Shown here in pieces: positions 7,675 to 16,761 of a DNA stretch of 33,855 nt. The stretch's first letter is position 1; every line of letters starts with the position of its first letter. The position numbers and the translations under genes were made by a program. Location of the stretch: the NCBI GenBank assembly GCA_937892395.1, contig CALAGJ010000044.1, forward strand, positions 1-33,855, read 5' to 3'. The notes under the pieces were generated by a model, which worked only from the letters and a program-made list of their open reading frames with translations, ran no database searches and was not told the DNA's origin. This DNA is from an uncultured Parafilimonas sp. GTDB taxonomy: Bacteria > Bacteroidota > Bacteroidia > Chitinophagales > Chitinophagaceae.

Positions 7675-9195
7675 ATGGACTTTTTAGCATCATTAAAAAT
7701 TAAATCATCGAATGCGGGCACAAGTACCGGAGTAAATTGGATAAACAGCACAGGTAAATCTATATCATCTTATAGCCCTGTGGATGGCCAACTGATAGGT
7801 GCCATCACAACTACAGACGATGCCGGATATGATACTGCTATGCAAGCAGCAAAAACTGCATTTGCAGCATGGCGTTTATGGCCTGCACCAAAAAGAGGTG
7901 AAGTTGTACGCCAAGTAGGCGAGGCTTTAAGAAAACACAAAGAGCCGCTGGGTAAATTAGTAAGTTATGAAATGGGTAAAAGTCTGCAAGAGGGCTTAGG
8001 TGAAGTACAGGAAATGATTGATATCTGTGATTTTGCTGTAGGCCTTAGCCGTCAGTTATATGGATTGACGATGCATAGTGAAAGACCTGGTCATCGCATG
8101 TATGAGCAATGGCATCCACTGGGCGTGGTGGGCATCATTTCTGCATTTAATTTTCCTGTGGCCGTATGGAGTTGGAATGCAGCAATAGCATGGGTTTGTG
8201 GTGATGTGTGTATTTGGAAACCTTCCAGTAAAACACCGCTTTGTGCTATAGCCTGTCAAAATATTATTGCAGAGGTTTTTGCAGCTAATCAAGTGCCGGA
8301 GGGTGTAAGTTGTATTGTAACAGGTAATGCCTGCGGCGATAAAATCAATTTTGACAATCATATTCCAATGGTGTCTTTTACCGGCAGCACACGCATTGGT
8401 AAAAGAGTAGCTACTACTGTAGCTGAAAGATTTGGAAGTACCATTCTTGAACTTGGCGGAAACAATGCCATCATTGTATCACAACATGCAGATTTAAAAA
8501 TGGTGCTTACAGGTGCTGTGTTTGGTGCCGTGGGTACAGCAGGTCAGCGTTGTACTACTACCCGCAGACTTATTGTGCATGAATCTGTTTATGACAAAAC
8601 CTTAGAAGTATTAAAAGCAGCATATAGCCAATTGAAAATTGGTAATCCTTTAGATGGATCTAACCATGTGGGTCCATTGATTGATACTAAGGCAGTAGAG
8701 GACTATCAAAATGCCATACAAAGAGCTATAGCTGAAGGTGGACAAATAGTAGTAGAAGGTGGAGTACTCAGTGGGGCAGGTTATGAAAGTAGATGCTATG
8801 TAAAGCCATGCATCATTGAAGCGAAAAATGAATTTCATATTGTACAGGAAGAAACATTCGCTCCAATTTTATATGTCATGAAATACAGCAGTATTGAAGA
8901 AGCTATTGCTATGCAAAATGGAGTACCACAAGGGCTTAGTTCTTCTATATTTACAAACAACCTTAGAGAAAGTGAACTGTTCCTAAGCCATGCAGGCAGC
9001 GACTGTGGTATAGCCAATGTAAACATAGGCACCAGCGGTGCTGAAATAGGTGGTGCATTTGGCGGTGAAAAAGAAACAGGTGGTGGTAGAGAAAGTGGAA
9101 GTGATGCATGGAAAGCATATATGCGTCGCCAAACAAACACTATCAACTATGGTACTTCTCTACCATTGGCACAGGGCATTCAATTTAATATTTGA
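7675..9195 (+). CDS. ALDH7-type aldehyde dehydrogenase, probable alpha-aminoadipic semialdehyde / P6C dehydrogenase
   Basis: The 506 aa length is typical of an NAD(P)-dependent aldehyde dehydrogenase. Catalytic features are Asn159 (SAFNFP), Lys182 (WKPSSK), FTGSTRIG (235-242), general base Glu259 in LELGGNN, and nucleophile Cys293 in GTAGQRCTTTRRL. The LELGGNNAII and TAGQRCTTTRRL blocks are those of the ALDH7/antiquitin group (human ALDH7A1, bacterial AmaB/Pcd), which oxidise 2-aminoadipate semialdehyde to 2-aminoadipate. With the upstream DUF1338 gene this forms a likely two-gene lysine degradation operon, with the transamination between the two steps supplied elsewhere. A strong terminator follows at 9232. 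Confidence 0.88.
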   Translation: MDFLASLKIKSSNAGTSTGVNWINSTGKSISSYSPVDGQLIGAITTTDDAGYDTAMQAAKTAFAAWRLWPAPKRGEVVRQVGEALRKHKEPLGKLVSYEMGKSLQEGLGEVQEMIDICDFAVGLSRQLYGLTMHSERPGHRMYEQWHPLGVVGIISAFNFPVAVWSWNAAIAWVCGDVCIWKPSSKTPLCAIACQNIIAEVFAANQVPEGVSCIVTGNACGDKINFDNHIPMVSFTGSTRIGKRVATTVAERFGSTILELGGNNAIIVSQHADLKMVLTGAVFGAVGTAGQRCTTTRRLIVHESVYDKTLEVLKAAYSQLKIGNPLDGSNHVGPLIDTKAVEDYQNAIQRAIAEGGQIVVEGGVLSGAGYESRCYVKPCIIEAKNEFHIVQEETFAPILYVMKYSSIEEAIAMQNGVPQGLSSSIFTNNLRESELFLSHAGSDCGIANVNIGTSGAEIGGAFGGEKETGGGRESGSDAWKAYMRRQTNTINYGTSLPLAQGIQFNI

Positions 9196-9231
9196 TCAAG
9201 CGCATTGTGATATTTATCCCTTCATAAATGT

Positions 9232-9265
9232 AAAAGAGGCTGTGTTGAAAATGCAGCCTCTTTTT
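9232..9265 (+). terminator. Intrinsic terminator after the ALDH7 gene
   Basis: AAAAGAGGCTG (9232-9242) pairs with CAGCCTCTTTT (9254-9264) around an 11 nt loop and ends in a T-run. The 11 bp perfect stem makes this one of the clearest terminators in the window. It separates the catabolic pair from the glycosyltransferase gene. Confidence 0.85.
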
Positions 9266-9313
9266 GTGCGTCAAGCTTTTCAAAACAATACTCCATTAGT
9301 TTCTATAATTGTA

Positions 9314-10306
9314 ATGAAAATATTTTACGCAGTACAAGCCACGGGCAATGGGCATATAGCAAGAGCCTCCTGGTTATTGCCATACTTGCAAAATCATGGT
9401 TCTGTGGATTTGTTTTTAAGTGGTAGCAATAGCACTTTGAATACTGGCATGGATGCTAAATTTAAAAGCAAGGGAGTGAGTCTGTATTACTCCTCTTATG
9501 GTGGACTTGACTATGCCAAAATATTCAAATCTTTTAATCCTTTAAAACTGCTCAAAGAAGCAAAAGCCTTGCCGATACAGGATTATGATATAATAATCAA
9601 TGATTTTGAACCCATTACAGCACTGGCGTGTAGTTTAAAAAAAATGGCAAGTATAGGTTTTGGACATCAGGCTTCTTTCCAATCTAAACTTGCCCCTCGG
9701 CCTGCTCGTAAATCTATGGCTGGTGAATGGGTGCTTACCCAATATGCCAAAGCCACCCAATATGTAGGTTTACACTTTAAATCCTATGACCATTTTATCT
9801 GTAATCCGGTTTTGAGTACATCCATGCTAAATGCCCAGCCAAAAGATGAACAACATATTACTATTTATCTATCCCATTATCATGATGATATTGTGATGAA
9901 GCATATAGAGCAACTGCCCGATTTGCATTTTCATCTGTTTTCAAAAACTGAAAAAGGAATCCGTAGATATAAAAATATTTTATTGCAACCTGTTGGCGCA
10001 TCTGCGTTTCAGCAGAGCATGATCAACTGTACGGGGGTTATAACGGGTGCAGGTTTTGAAACTCCTGCAGAAGCATTATTGCTCAAAAAGAAATTATTAT
10101 GTATGCCCATCAAAGGGCAATATGAACAGTGGTGCAATGCCGCAGCACTCAAAGCATTCCATGTGCCAATACTACCTTCCATTGAAAGCGATTTTTCAAA
10201 AGAAATAGCCAATTGGATCAATGCACCTGCCCCTGATGAATTAATACTTACAAAATCTGTAGAAGAAATTGTACAAGATGTCATCAGGTTGGGTATGGAT
10301 GTTTAG
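9314..10306 (+). CDS. Glycosyltransferase-like protein (GT-B fold, MurG/UGT-like C-terminus)
   Basis: The frame is open back into the ALDH gene, but ATG 9314 gives the sensible N-terminus MKIFYAVQATGNGHIARASW, with a nucleotide-sugar-transferase-like glycine/His loop (GNGHIARA) right at the start. This leaves 330 aa. Residues up to about 170 form an N-terminal Rossmann-like half (DIIINDFEP, SIGFGHQASF). The C-terminal half carries GVITGAGFETPAEALLLKKK and MPIKGQYEQWCNA, which resembles the donor-binding region of MurG/UDP-glycosyltransferases. Donor and acceptor cannot be told. No signal peptide, so cytoplasmic. It sits alone between a terminator and the ftsK upstream region. Confidence 0.72.
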   Translation: MKIFYAVQATGNGHIARASWLLPYLQNHGSVDLFLSGSNSTLNTGMDAKFKSKGVSLYYSSYGGLDYAKIFKSFNPLKLLKEAKALPIQDYDIIINDFEPITALACSLKKMASIGFGHQASFQSKLAPRPARKSMAGEWVLTQYAKATQYVGLHFKSYDHFICNPVLSTSMLNAQPKDEQHITIYLSHYHDDIVMKHIEQLPDLHFHLFSKTEKGIRRYKNILLQPVGASAFQQSMINCTGVITGAGFETPAEALLLKKKLLCMPIKGQYEQWCNAAALKAFHVPILPSIESDFSKEIANWINAPAPDELILTKSVEEIVQDVIRLGMDV

Positions 10307-10311
10307 GCTTA

Positions 10312-10390
10312 ATAGTGGAAAAACATGGTTTATTTCAGTAAAGAAATAATTCGTGGATAACCTACAAACTACCCACAGGTTTTCCACTAT
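10312..10390. promoter_or_regulatory. Long-armed inverted repeat upstream of ftsK
   Basis: ATAGTGGAAAA (10312-10322) and TTTTCCACTAT (10380-10390) form a perfect 11 bp inverted repeat, 57 bp apart, in the gap between the glycosyltransferase gene and ftsK. Inside it CGTGGATAA (10352-10360, minus strand TTATCCACG) differs by one base from the DnaA box TTATCCACA, and ACCCACAGG follows. This could be a regulator-binding site or a cruciform. The function is unknown. Confidence 0.4.
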
Positions 10391-10437
10391 CAGCCTGAAG
10401 GGCTAAGTTGCTTTTAAATTTGTTGCAGGCAAGATTT

Positions 10438-13113
10438 ATGGCAAATAAAATCAGGAAGAAAAAACCATCACCGGAGCATTTGAATCCGGATACAGAAAAA
10501 GAAGTAACGGTAGAGGAAGTGGTGAAAGATGAACGTACTGCAAAAATTGCCGGTACTATTTCTATTCTTTTTGCTGCTTTTTTATTTACCGCCATTACCT
10601 CATATTGTTTTACTTGGCGTCAGGATCAGGATGCTGTGCTGCACAATGGCGCAGGAATTTTAATAGATTATACCATTGATGTGGCCAATTTAATGGGTGC
10701 CATTGGAGCATATATTTCGCACCTCTTGGTGCACAATGCTTTTGGTTTATCCTCCATACTTTTATGTAGTTTCTTTTTTGTATTGGGTTGCAATTTATTA
10801 TTTGGAAAAAAAATATTCAGCCTGCTGAGGAATCTGAAGTATGTTATCAGTGGCTTACTGATTGGTTCTATTTGTCTTGCATATATGGCTTGGTTTTTTG
10901 ATTGGAAAGCATTATCAATTGGCGGTGCCGTAGGTGATTTGCTCAGCAGCATATTAATCCGTTGGATTGGGAGTGTAGGTACAGGAGTATTGCTAATTGG
11001 TACTGTTTTTACATACATCATTTGGAAATTTAATCCATCATTCAAACTGCCTGCAAAAAAACTGAAGGAACATATTGAAGCCGTATCGGAACAAATAAAA
11101 ACAACACCTGTTTTTAATGACGATGATTATTTTAGGAACGAACCTGATGTATTCAGCAGTCAAGATAATTCCTTAACTGCAATAGATAAAAATCCTTTAG
11201 TACATAATAATTCGCTGCGCAATGATTCCTCTGGAGTGGTTGTAGTAATGCCGGAGGAAAGAGATCCATCCTTGAACTTTGAATTAATAGAGCATGATCC
11301 AGATGCCACTATAAATGATTTATATAAGGGCATGGATATTGGTGCAATGCCTCCCGCAGATGCATTGACTGAAGCGCTGATTAATCCTGCCACCGCAGAA
11401 AATTATTTGGAGGAAAATGAGCTCGAAGGAAACACCATTGCACAGCAAAAAACAAAACCATCCAAAGATGCACCTGCTTTAGAATTAGAGATAAAGGAAA
11501 GTATGAATGAAGTAGAAATTTTTCATACCGAAGTAGAGCGAGGTCAGGATATTCTGCCCGAAGAAGAGCCGGAGATAATGGAAGGTGCAGCTGAACATAT
11601 TCATAGGGAAGATTATGATCCTGCATTGGAACTGAGCCGTTATCAATTTCCTTCGTTGGAATTATTAGAAACACATGGTAGTGAAAAAATTGTTCATGAC
11701 CCCACAGAGTTGGAAGCCAACAAAAACCAAATCATTTCCACCCTCAAAAATTATGACATTCAAATACAACGCATCAGTGCAACTGTAGGGCCTACGGTTA
11801 CATTGTATGAAATTGTACCTGCACCCGGTGTACGCATCAGTCGAATAAAAAATTTAGAAGATGATATTGCGCTAAGCCTTGCTGCGCTTGGCATACGCAT
11901 CATTGCACCCATTCCCGGTAAGGGCACAATTGGTATTGAAGTGCCCAATGCCAGTAAGCGTGTAGTGAGCATGAAAACACTGCTCAGTAGTGATAAATTT
12001 CAGAATAATGCTTTTTCACTTCCCATTGCCATAGGCAAGAAGATTGATAATGAAAATTTTATTGTGGACTTAGCCAGTATGCCTCACTTACTGATGGCCG
12101 GAGCTACAGGTCAGGGTAAATCTGTTGGTATAAATACTTTGTTAGTATCGCTGTTATACAAGAAGCATCCTTCACAGCTTAAATTAGTTTTGGTAGATCC
12201 TAAAAAAGTGGAGTTGAGTTTATATCGTGCTATTGAAAAACATTTTTTAGCAAAGCTGCCTGGGGAGGAAGAAGCAATAATTACGGATACAAAAAAAGTC
12301 GTTTATACACTCAATGCTTTGTGTATTGAAATGGACAACAGATACGATTTATTAAAAGAAGCCAATTGTAGAAATATTAAAGAGTATAATGAGAAATTTA
12401 TAAAACGCAGACTAAACCCTCAAAAAGGACATCAGTATTTGCCTTTTATTGTGTTGGTCATTGATGAATTTGCAGATTTAATAATGACTGCCGGCAAGGA
12501 AGTGGAAATGCCAATAGCAAGACTGGCTCAGCTGGCAAGGGCTGTGGGCATTCATTTGATTATTGCCACACAAAGGCCATCAGTAAATATCATAACGGGT
12601 ACTATCAAAGCAAACTTTCCGGCACGTGTGGCATTCAAAGTAAGTAGTAAGATTGACAGCCGTACCATTTTAGATGCTGGTGGTGCCGAGCAATTAATCG
12701 GTAAAGGTGATATGCTGGTGAGTTATAATGGTGAAATAACCAGGCTGCAATGCGCCTTTGTTGACACGCCGGAAGTGGAGCATGTATGTGAATTTATTGG
12801 TGCTCAACAAGGTTATCCTCAGACATTTTACTTACCTGAATATGTGGATGAAAAAGAGATGGAAGGAAAAGCAATTGACCTGGCTGACAGAGACAGTCTT
12901 TTTGAAGAAGCTGCAAGGCTAATTGTACAAAATCAAATGGGAAGCACTTCTTTGATACAACGAAGAATGAAGCTGGGATATAACCGTGCCGGCCGTCTGA
13001 TGGATCAATTGGAAATGGCAGGAGTGGTGGGTCCAAACCTTGGAAGTAAGGCAAGAGAAGTGCTCATTAAATCAGATATGGAACTACAGGATGTGTTGGA
13101 TACTTTGGGGTAA
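10438..13113 (+). CDS. ftsK: DNA translocase FtsK/SpoIIIE
   Basis: This membrane-anchored, septum-located ATPase pumps chromosomal DNA and helps resolve chromosome dimers at division. ATG 10438 (MANKIRKKKPS) is preferred over an upstream in-frame TTG at 10408, leaving 891 aa. The N-terminus has four or five membrane segments (about residues 38-62, 85-120, 130-155, 165-195), followed by an acidic, low-complexity linker (about 210-410). The motor domain holds Walker A GATGQGKSVG (about 555) and Walker B IVLVIDEFADL (about 671). The last 65 residues are the winged-helix gamma domain (QRRMKLGYNRAGRLMDQLE) that reads KOPS-type sequences. It is shorter than E. coli FtsK because of the short linker. 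Confidence 0.96.
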   Translation: MANKIRKKKPSPEHLNPDTEKEVTVEEVVKDERTAKIAGTISILFAAFLFTAITSYCFTWRQDQDAVLHNGAGILIDYTIDVANLMGAIGAYISHLLVHNAFGLSSILLCSFFFVLGCNLLFGKKIFSLLRNLKYVISGLLIGSICLAYMAWFFDWKALSIGGAVGDLLSSILIRWIGSVGTGVLLIGTVFTYIIWKFNPSFKLPAKKLKEHIEAVSEQIKTTPVFNDDDYFRNEPDVFSSQDNSLTAIDKNPLVHNNSLRNDSSGVVVVMPEERDPSLNFELIEHDPDATINDLYKGMDIGAMPPADALTEALINPATAENYLEENELEGNTIAQQKTKPSKDAPALELEIKESMNEVEIFHTEVERGQDILPEEEPEIMEGAAEHIHREDYDPALELSRYQFPSLELLETHGSEKIVHDPTELEANKNQIISTLKNYDIQIQRISATVGPTVTLYEIVPAPGVRISRIKNLEDDIALSLAALGIRIIAPIPGKGTIGIEVPNASKRVVSMKTLLSSDKFQNNAFSLPIAIGKKIDNENFIVDLASMPHLLMAGATGQGKSVGINTLLVSLLYKKHPSQLKLVLVDPKKVELSLYRAIEKHFLAKLPGEEEAIITDTKKVVYTLNALCIEMDNRYDLLKEANCRNIKEYNEKFIKRRLNPQKGHQYLPFIVLVIDEFADLIMTAGKEVEMPIARLAQLARAVGIHLIIATQRPSVNIITGTIKANFPARVAFKVSSKIDSRTILDAGGAEQLIGKGDMLVSYNGEITRLQCAFVDTPEVEHVCEFIGAQQGYPQTFYLPEYVDEKEMEGKAIDLADRDSLFEEAARLIVQNQMGSTSLIQRRMKLGYNRAGRLMDQLEMAGVVGPNLGSKAREVLIKSDMELQDVLDTLG

Positions 13114-13146
13114 AATCTTTTCCCATCAATCTATTCTTTTATATAA

Positions 13147-14433
13147 TCATTTTCCAAGAGAAGCATTTCTTGTATTAATAGATGCAGCCCCTACCAGTTC
13201 ATCAAATCTTCCGCTAAGCGACCTATAATATACAAGTATGGTATAATCATTTTCAGTTTCCCAAAAATTTCCTTCTGTTTCTGCTGGTTGTATTTTTTCT
13301 GTTTTTTCTGGTTTCTTGCCTATTGTGCCATAACTATAGCTATAGTACCCTTGCTTTAAGAGTAATGTTTTTTCATACACTCCCGTTGCCGAATTGTACT
13401 GCATTTGACATACTTGATTTGGATAATCTTCCAGCATTTCACCAATCAGATATACATTTTTATCAGGCATAGCTTGATGGTCTTTTGGTACAAAATAAAA
13501 ATGTGTATTGGCATAGTCGCCCTGCCACCAGGGGTTGTTTACATCTGTGGCTGATACCTCATAAAACCCATTCAAATCCTGATAAAACAGATATTGAACA
13601 CTACTGCGCTCTAAATCATTTCTCAACCAAACTGAGTAGGGCATGTCTTTCAAACTAGCACTATCCACCCTTTCACTCTGATAACGAAAGCTCCTCAGAT
13701 CAGCCCATCGATATTCTTTCCCTCCGGGAAAAACACAATCCTGCTCAGCATTATATTCATATTGGTTACCTCTCATGTACTGAGGTTGTAGGTTTGCGGA
13801 TGCATTATCCCATCTATAATTTTGCAATACAACAACTTTAAGCTGCTGCTGTGGGTTTAAAATATTTAGCTTGGTTTTATCTATTATGAAATTTATCTTT
13901 TGATGTGTATGAAATAATTGATTATTGAAAGGCTGTGTGAGTCTGCTACTTATACTTGCAAGGTTATTTAGTATCAATATTCGCTTGGTAAAAGCAAGTT
14001 TGGAAGTGTCTCCATTGAGGTAAACATATAACAAATAATTGCCTGCTTTATTTGGCATGCATGACTTGTCCGGTAACAAAGCCTGATAATGAAAATATTT
14101 TGTTTTAGCTATGGATGATGCTCTATATTGACTAATCCTGCCCTGTGTAAATCCAGATATATAATCAAAGTTACTTACAACTGCCGGCTTCCAGTCTGCA
14201 TTACAGAGCACATAGGTATAGTTATAATTTTTTAGGGTTGCATCTAAATCGTCAAAGTGCAGTTGAAGGCTTGATTCATTACCTAAATTAGTCAATGCAA
14301 AACCTTGTTGATTTCCCGAAGGGAATAGCTTTACTTCCTTAATATTTTTCATCAGAACCATGCCTGGCTCACGCTCTGCAAATGACAATATTGGAAGAAA
14401 ACAACTTAGAAAAAATATATGTAAATGTTTCAT
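13147..14433 (-). CDS. Type IX secretion system plug protein (DUF5103 family)
   Basis: The preferred start is the ATG at 14433, which begins a clear signal peptide (MKHLHIFFLSCFLPILSFA); an in-frame ATG at 14457 adds eight residues before it. The mature protein (428 aa including signal) has the DUF5103 pattern: VKLFPSGNQQG, YVLCNADWKP and NFDYISGF near the N-terminus, GNYLLYVYLNGD in the middle, and PGGKEYRWADLRSFRYQSERV and YLFYQDLNGFYEV in the C-terminal half. The family includes the Flavobacterium johnsoniae Plug protein, which closes the SprA translocon of the T9SS when no substrate is engaged. The start-of-gene context and convergence with ftsK give no operon. Its presence implies that the organism has a T9SS. 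Confidence 0.82.
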   Translation of the reverse strand: MKHLHIFFLSCFLPILSFAEREPGMVLMKNIKEVKLFPSGNQQGFALTNLGNESSLQLHFDDLDATLKNYNYTYVLCNADWKPAVVSNFDYISGFTQGRISQYRASSIAKTKYFHYQALLPDKSCMPNKAGNYLLYVYLNGDTSKLAFTKRILILNNLASISSRLTQPFNNQLFHTHQKINFIIDKTKLNILNPQQQLKVVVLQNYRWDNASANLQPQYMRGNQYEYNAEQDCVFPGGKEYRWADLRSFRYQSERVDSASLKDMPYSVWLRNDLERSSVQYLFYQDLNGFYEVSATDVNNPWWQGDYANTHFYFVPKDHQAMPDKNVYLIGEMLEDYPNQVCQMQYNSATGVYEKTLLLKQGYYSYSYGTIGKKPEKTEKIQPAETEGNFWETENDYTILVYYRSLSGRFDELVGAASINTRNASLGK

Positions 14434-14457
14434 TGTGTATGATATAGTAAATGGCAA

Positions 14458-14794
14458 GTATCGTGCAAATATTTTTTGTTTACGTTAAAAAATACTCATG
14501 ATTCTACATTTAATCCAAATTTTGCAGTTGTGTTATACTATAAGAATTAATGGCAGTTTCGAATTTTCAATAATTGAAAAAAGACTATCATACAATTCGG
14601 CTATTTTGAATGACATATTCGGCTTTTGTTTATTGTATTCTATCCAACTTAATACTTCAAAGCAGTTTAATCTTAATATAGACAACATAGGACTGGGTTG
14701 GGTTTGAATTGTTAATTGATTAAACAACCTATGCAAAAAAAAGGGTATTTCAAATAAATGTAGTCATATATTTGAGTGTATAATTTTTTTAAAA
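14458..14794. other. Intergenic region between divergent genes
   Basis: This 337 bp AT-rich gap lies between the divergently transcribed plug and esterase genes. Short open frames exist on both strands (69 and 67 codons), but they overlap each other and have no recognisable motifs, so I call no gene. The right end holds the promoter candidate at 14767. Confidence 0.5.
14767..14774 (+). promoter_or_regulatory. Candidate -7 element for the esterase gene
   Basis: TATATTTG is an exact match to the Bacteroidota -7 consensus TAnnTTTG and lies 20 bp before the ATG at 14795, which would give a short leader. No TTTG is present at the ideal -33 spacing; only TTTC at 14748-14751. Treat as tentative. 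Confidence 0.4.
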
Positions 14795-15778
14795 ATGAAT
14801 AGTATCTTAAAAATTCATCTGCTGTTATTGTATTGTTTTTTTATTGTTGATCTGTCTGCACAATCGGAACGAAAAGAATATAGATTCTATCAATCTATAT
14901 CAGTAGATGGGGTAAAAAGAACTTATCTGATAAACCTCCCTCCCAACTACTATTTAAGAAACAATTTTTCATTGGTCATTGCACTGCATGGTGGTGGTGG
15001 AGATGCCTATCAATTTGAAAAATCATCTGGGCTTACCCAGAAAGCCAATGCTGAAAAATTTATCATTGTATATCCTGAAGGGAAATTTAGAAATAAACTA
15101 CTACCTATCCGTACCTGGAATGCAGGTTCCTGCTGCGCCTACTCCGTAGAAGCAAATGTGGATGATGTAAAATTTATATCTGTACTCATAGATACTTTAA
15201 TCAATTCATTTAAAATTAACAGCAGAAAGGTATATGCTACAGGCCATAGTAACGGCGGTATGATGTGCTACCGTTTAGCCTGCCAACTTTCAGAAAAAAT
15301 AGCTGCCATAGCACCAAACTCATCCACAATGGTAGTAATGGAACCTTGCAATCCTACAAGAGCAGTACCCATTTTGCACATGCATTCTATCTTGGATGAT
15401 AATGTACCTTATGATGGTGGAGTAGTATTAAGAACAGGTAGTCCATCTCCTCCGTTAGATTCTGTGCTGGGTGTGTGGAGTACCATCAATCAATGCACAC
15501 AAAAAGATACCCTTAGAAATGATAGTTTATACAAAGAGATTGTATGGTCAAATACCAACAACAATGTTGCTATTAATTATTATCTTACAATGGATGGGGG
15601 CCACAGTTGGCCGGGGGGAAAAGCAGGAAGTGCCATGGGAGATCAGCCTTCAAAAGTTATAAATGCAAATGATTTGCTTTGGGATTTTTTTAGACAATAT
15701 CAATTGCCAAATGGGCAAAGCCAAGTTTTTAAAAAAACTTATAAGTACCCGAAAAATATTGAACAAACGGCTGAGTAA
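14795..15778 (+). CDS. Secreted PHB-depolymerase/feruloyl-esterase-like hydrolase (LpqC family)
   Basis: An alpha/beta hydrolase of 327 aa with a signal peptide (about 1-22, ending DLSAQ). Features of the esterase-D/poly(3-hydroxybutyrate) depolymerase family are the oxyanion loop ALHGGGGDA (63-71), the nucleophile Ser152 in ATGHSNGGMM, Asp201 in ILDDNVPYDGG and His270 in GGHSWPGG, giving a full Ser-Asp-His triad. PxTWNAGSCC, with its adjacent cysteines, is also typical. The natural substrate could be a polyester, a feruloyl or acetyl ester of a polysaccharide, or another ester. There are no carbohydrate-binding modules and no T9SS sorting domain, so it is probably periplasmic. It converges with mqnA. 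Confidence 0.85.
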   Translation: MNSILKIHLLLLYCFFIVDLSAQSERKEYRFYQSISVDGVKRTYLINLPPNYYLRNNFSLVIALHGGGGDAYQFEKSSGLTQKANAEKFIIVYPEGKFRNKLLPIRTWNAGSCCAYSVEANVDDVKFISVLIDTLINSFKINSRKVYATGHSNGGMMCYRLACQLSEKIAAIAPNSSTMVVMEPCNPTRAVPILHMHSILDDNVPYDGGVVLRTGSPSPPLDSVLGVWSTINQCTQKDTLRNDSLYKEIVWSNTNNNVAINYYLTMDGGHSWPGGKAGSAMGDQPSKVINANDLLWDFFRQYQLPNGQSQVFKKTYKYPKNIEQTAE

Positions 15779-15853
15779 GCTTTGGAAGCATCTCGATATT
15801 CATGACACTTTATTTATAGTAAATGTTGAAATGATGTACAAATGAGCAATGTA

Positions 15854-16621
15854 TTATTCATTTTCTTTCATCAATTCAAGAAAAAGATGTAGTCCCTTTT
15901 TTTTCTCTTCGTCAAGTTGATAGGAGATGTTTTTTTTGTAATAGGTATGTAAATCAAATGGGATGTTGCCCTGTTCTGCTATTACTTCATCAATATTGTC
16001 TAATCCGGTTTTATTTTCTTTGTTGAATAAAGAAATAAAGGCTTCTGGAACTGCTTTATTACTGACCCATACTGCAAATACAAATGGAAGGCCTGTCATT
16101 TCCTTCCAAATTTCTGCAAGATCATATTTATACAATGCTTGACGGTTAAATGCCAATGCACGGTCTCCAATAAGCAAACCTGCTGTGTTTGATACAATTT
16201 GGTCTGAAAATTCTGTTGTGGTATTTACCAGTTTAATTGCTCTTTTCCAGTAATGCCTTAATAGCACTTTACACAGGTTTACAGAAGTGCGGCTTTGATA
16301 ATCTAACAGAAGGGTATCAATGGACTCAAAGGGTTGGGTACTATAAATACAAACAGATGCTACAGGTCCATCAGCACCAATACAATAATCAGTGATGATA
16401 TGGCTTTCAGCTAATTTTAGAATAACAGCTACCGGTGCTAAACCTATATCTATTTCTTTTGATAATAGAAGGTTTGCTATTCGAGCAGGATAATCCTGAA
16501 TGAGATGCATTTGGTTTTGCAATGCTGCACTGCGTTCTATCCCATACAATAATGGTTTTGTATTGAGATAGTTGACTGCGCCTACTCGTATCTTAGTCAA
16601 TTCTTCTATTTTTGCGTGCAA
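15854..16621 (-). CDS. mqnA: Chorismate dehydratase, menaquinone biosynthesis
   Basis: MqnA makes 3-enolpyruvylbenzoate from chorismate, the first step of the futalosine route to menaquinone. The 255 aa protein has the periplasmic-binding-like fold and opens with the family signature IRVGAVNYLNTKPLLYG, followed by DIGLAPVAVILKL, LLLDYQSRTSVNLCKVLL and the LIGDRALAF block. No ATG is available near the N-terminus: a TTG at 16621 or a TTG at 16600 (giving MTKIRVGAVNYL) must be used. The shorter form fits the family start better. The other mqn genes are not in the window. Confidence 0.93.
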   Translation of the reverse strand: MHAKIEELTKIRVGAVNYLNTKPLLYGIERSAALQNQMHLIQDYPARIANLLLSKEIDIGLAPVAVILKLAESHIITDYCIGADGPVASVCIYSTQPFESIDTLLLDYQSRTSVNLCKVLLRHYWKRAIKLVNTTTEFSDQIVSNTAGLLIGDRALAFNRQALYKYDLAEIWKEMTGLPFVFAVWVSNKAVPEAFISLFNKENKTGLDNIDEVIAEQGNIPFDLHTYYKKNISYQLDEEKKKGLHLFLELMKENE

Positions 16622-16761
16622 ATAAATAAGGTTTTAAGAAGGTAATCAAGATAAACACCTTATACATAAATCTGTTTAGTGTACATCATTATTTTCTGGC
16701 TAAGTAATTCATAAAAATGCTACCTGTATAATGTTGAACGACTAAATAGATTTTCAAAAAA

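Noticed and set aside
10391..10406. AGCC-TGAAG-GGCT before ftsK as another palindrome-family copy
   Set aside because: The stem and spacing differ and the AATGA flank is not present; too weak to include.
14315..14335. TTTCCCGAAGGGAA in the plug gene as another palindrome-family copy
   Set aside because: It lies inside a conserved coding motif (LFPSGNQQG) and lacks the AATGA flank, so it is a codon coincidence.
14498..14736. Two overlapping short open frames (69 and 67 codons) as small genes
   Set aside because: They overlap each other on opposite strands and show no motif, signal peptide or coding-like composition; AT-rich gaps produce such frames by chance.
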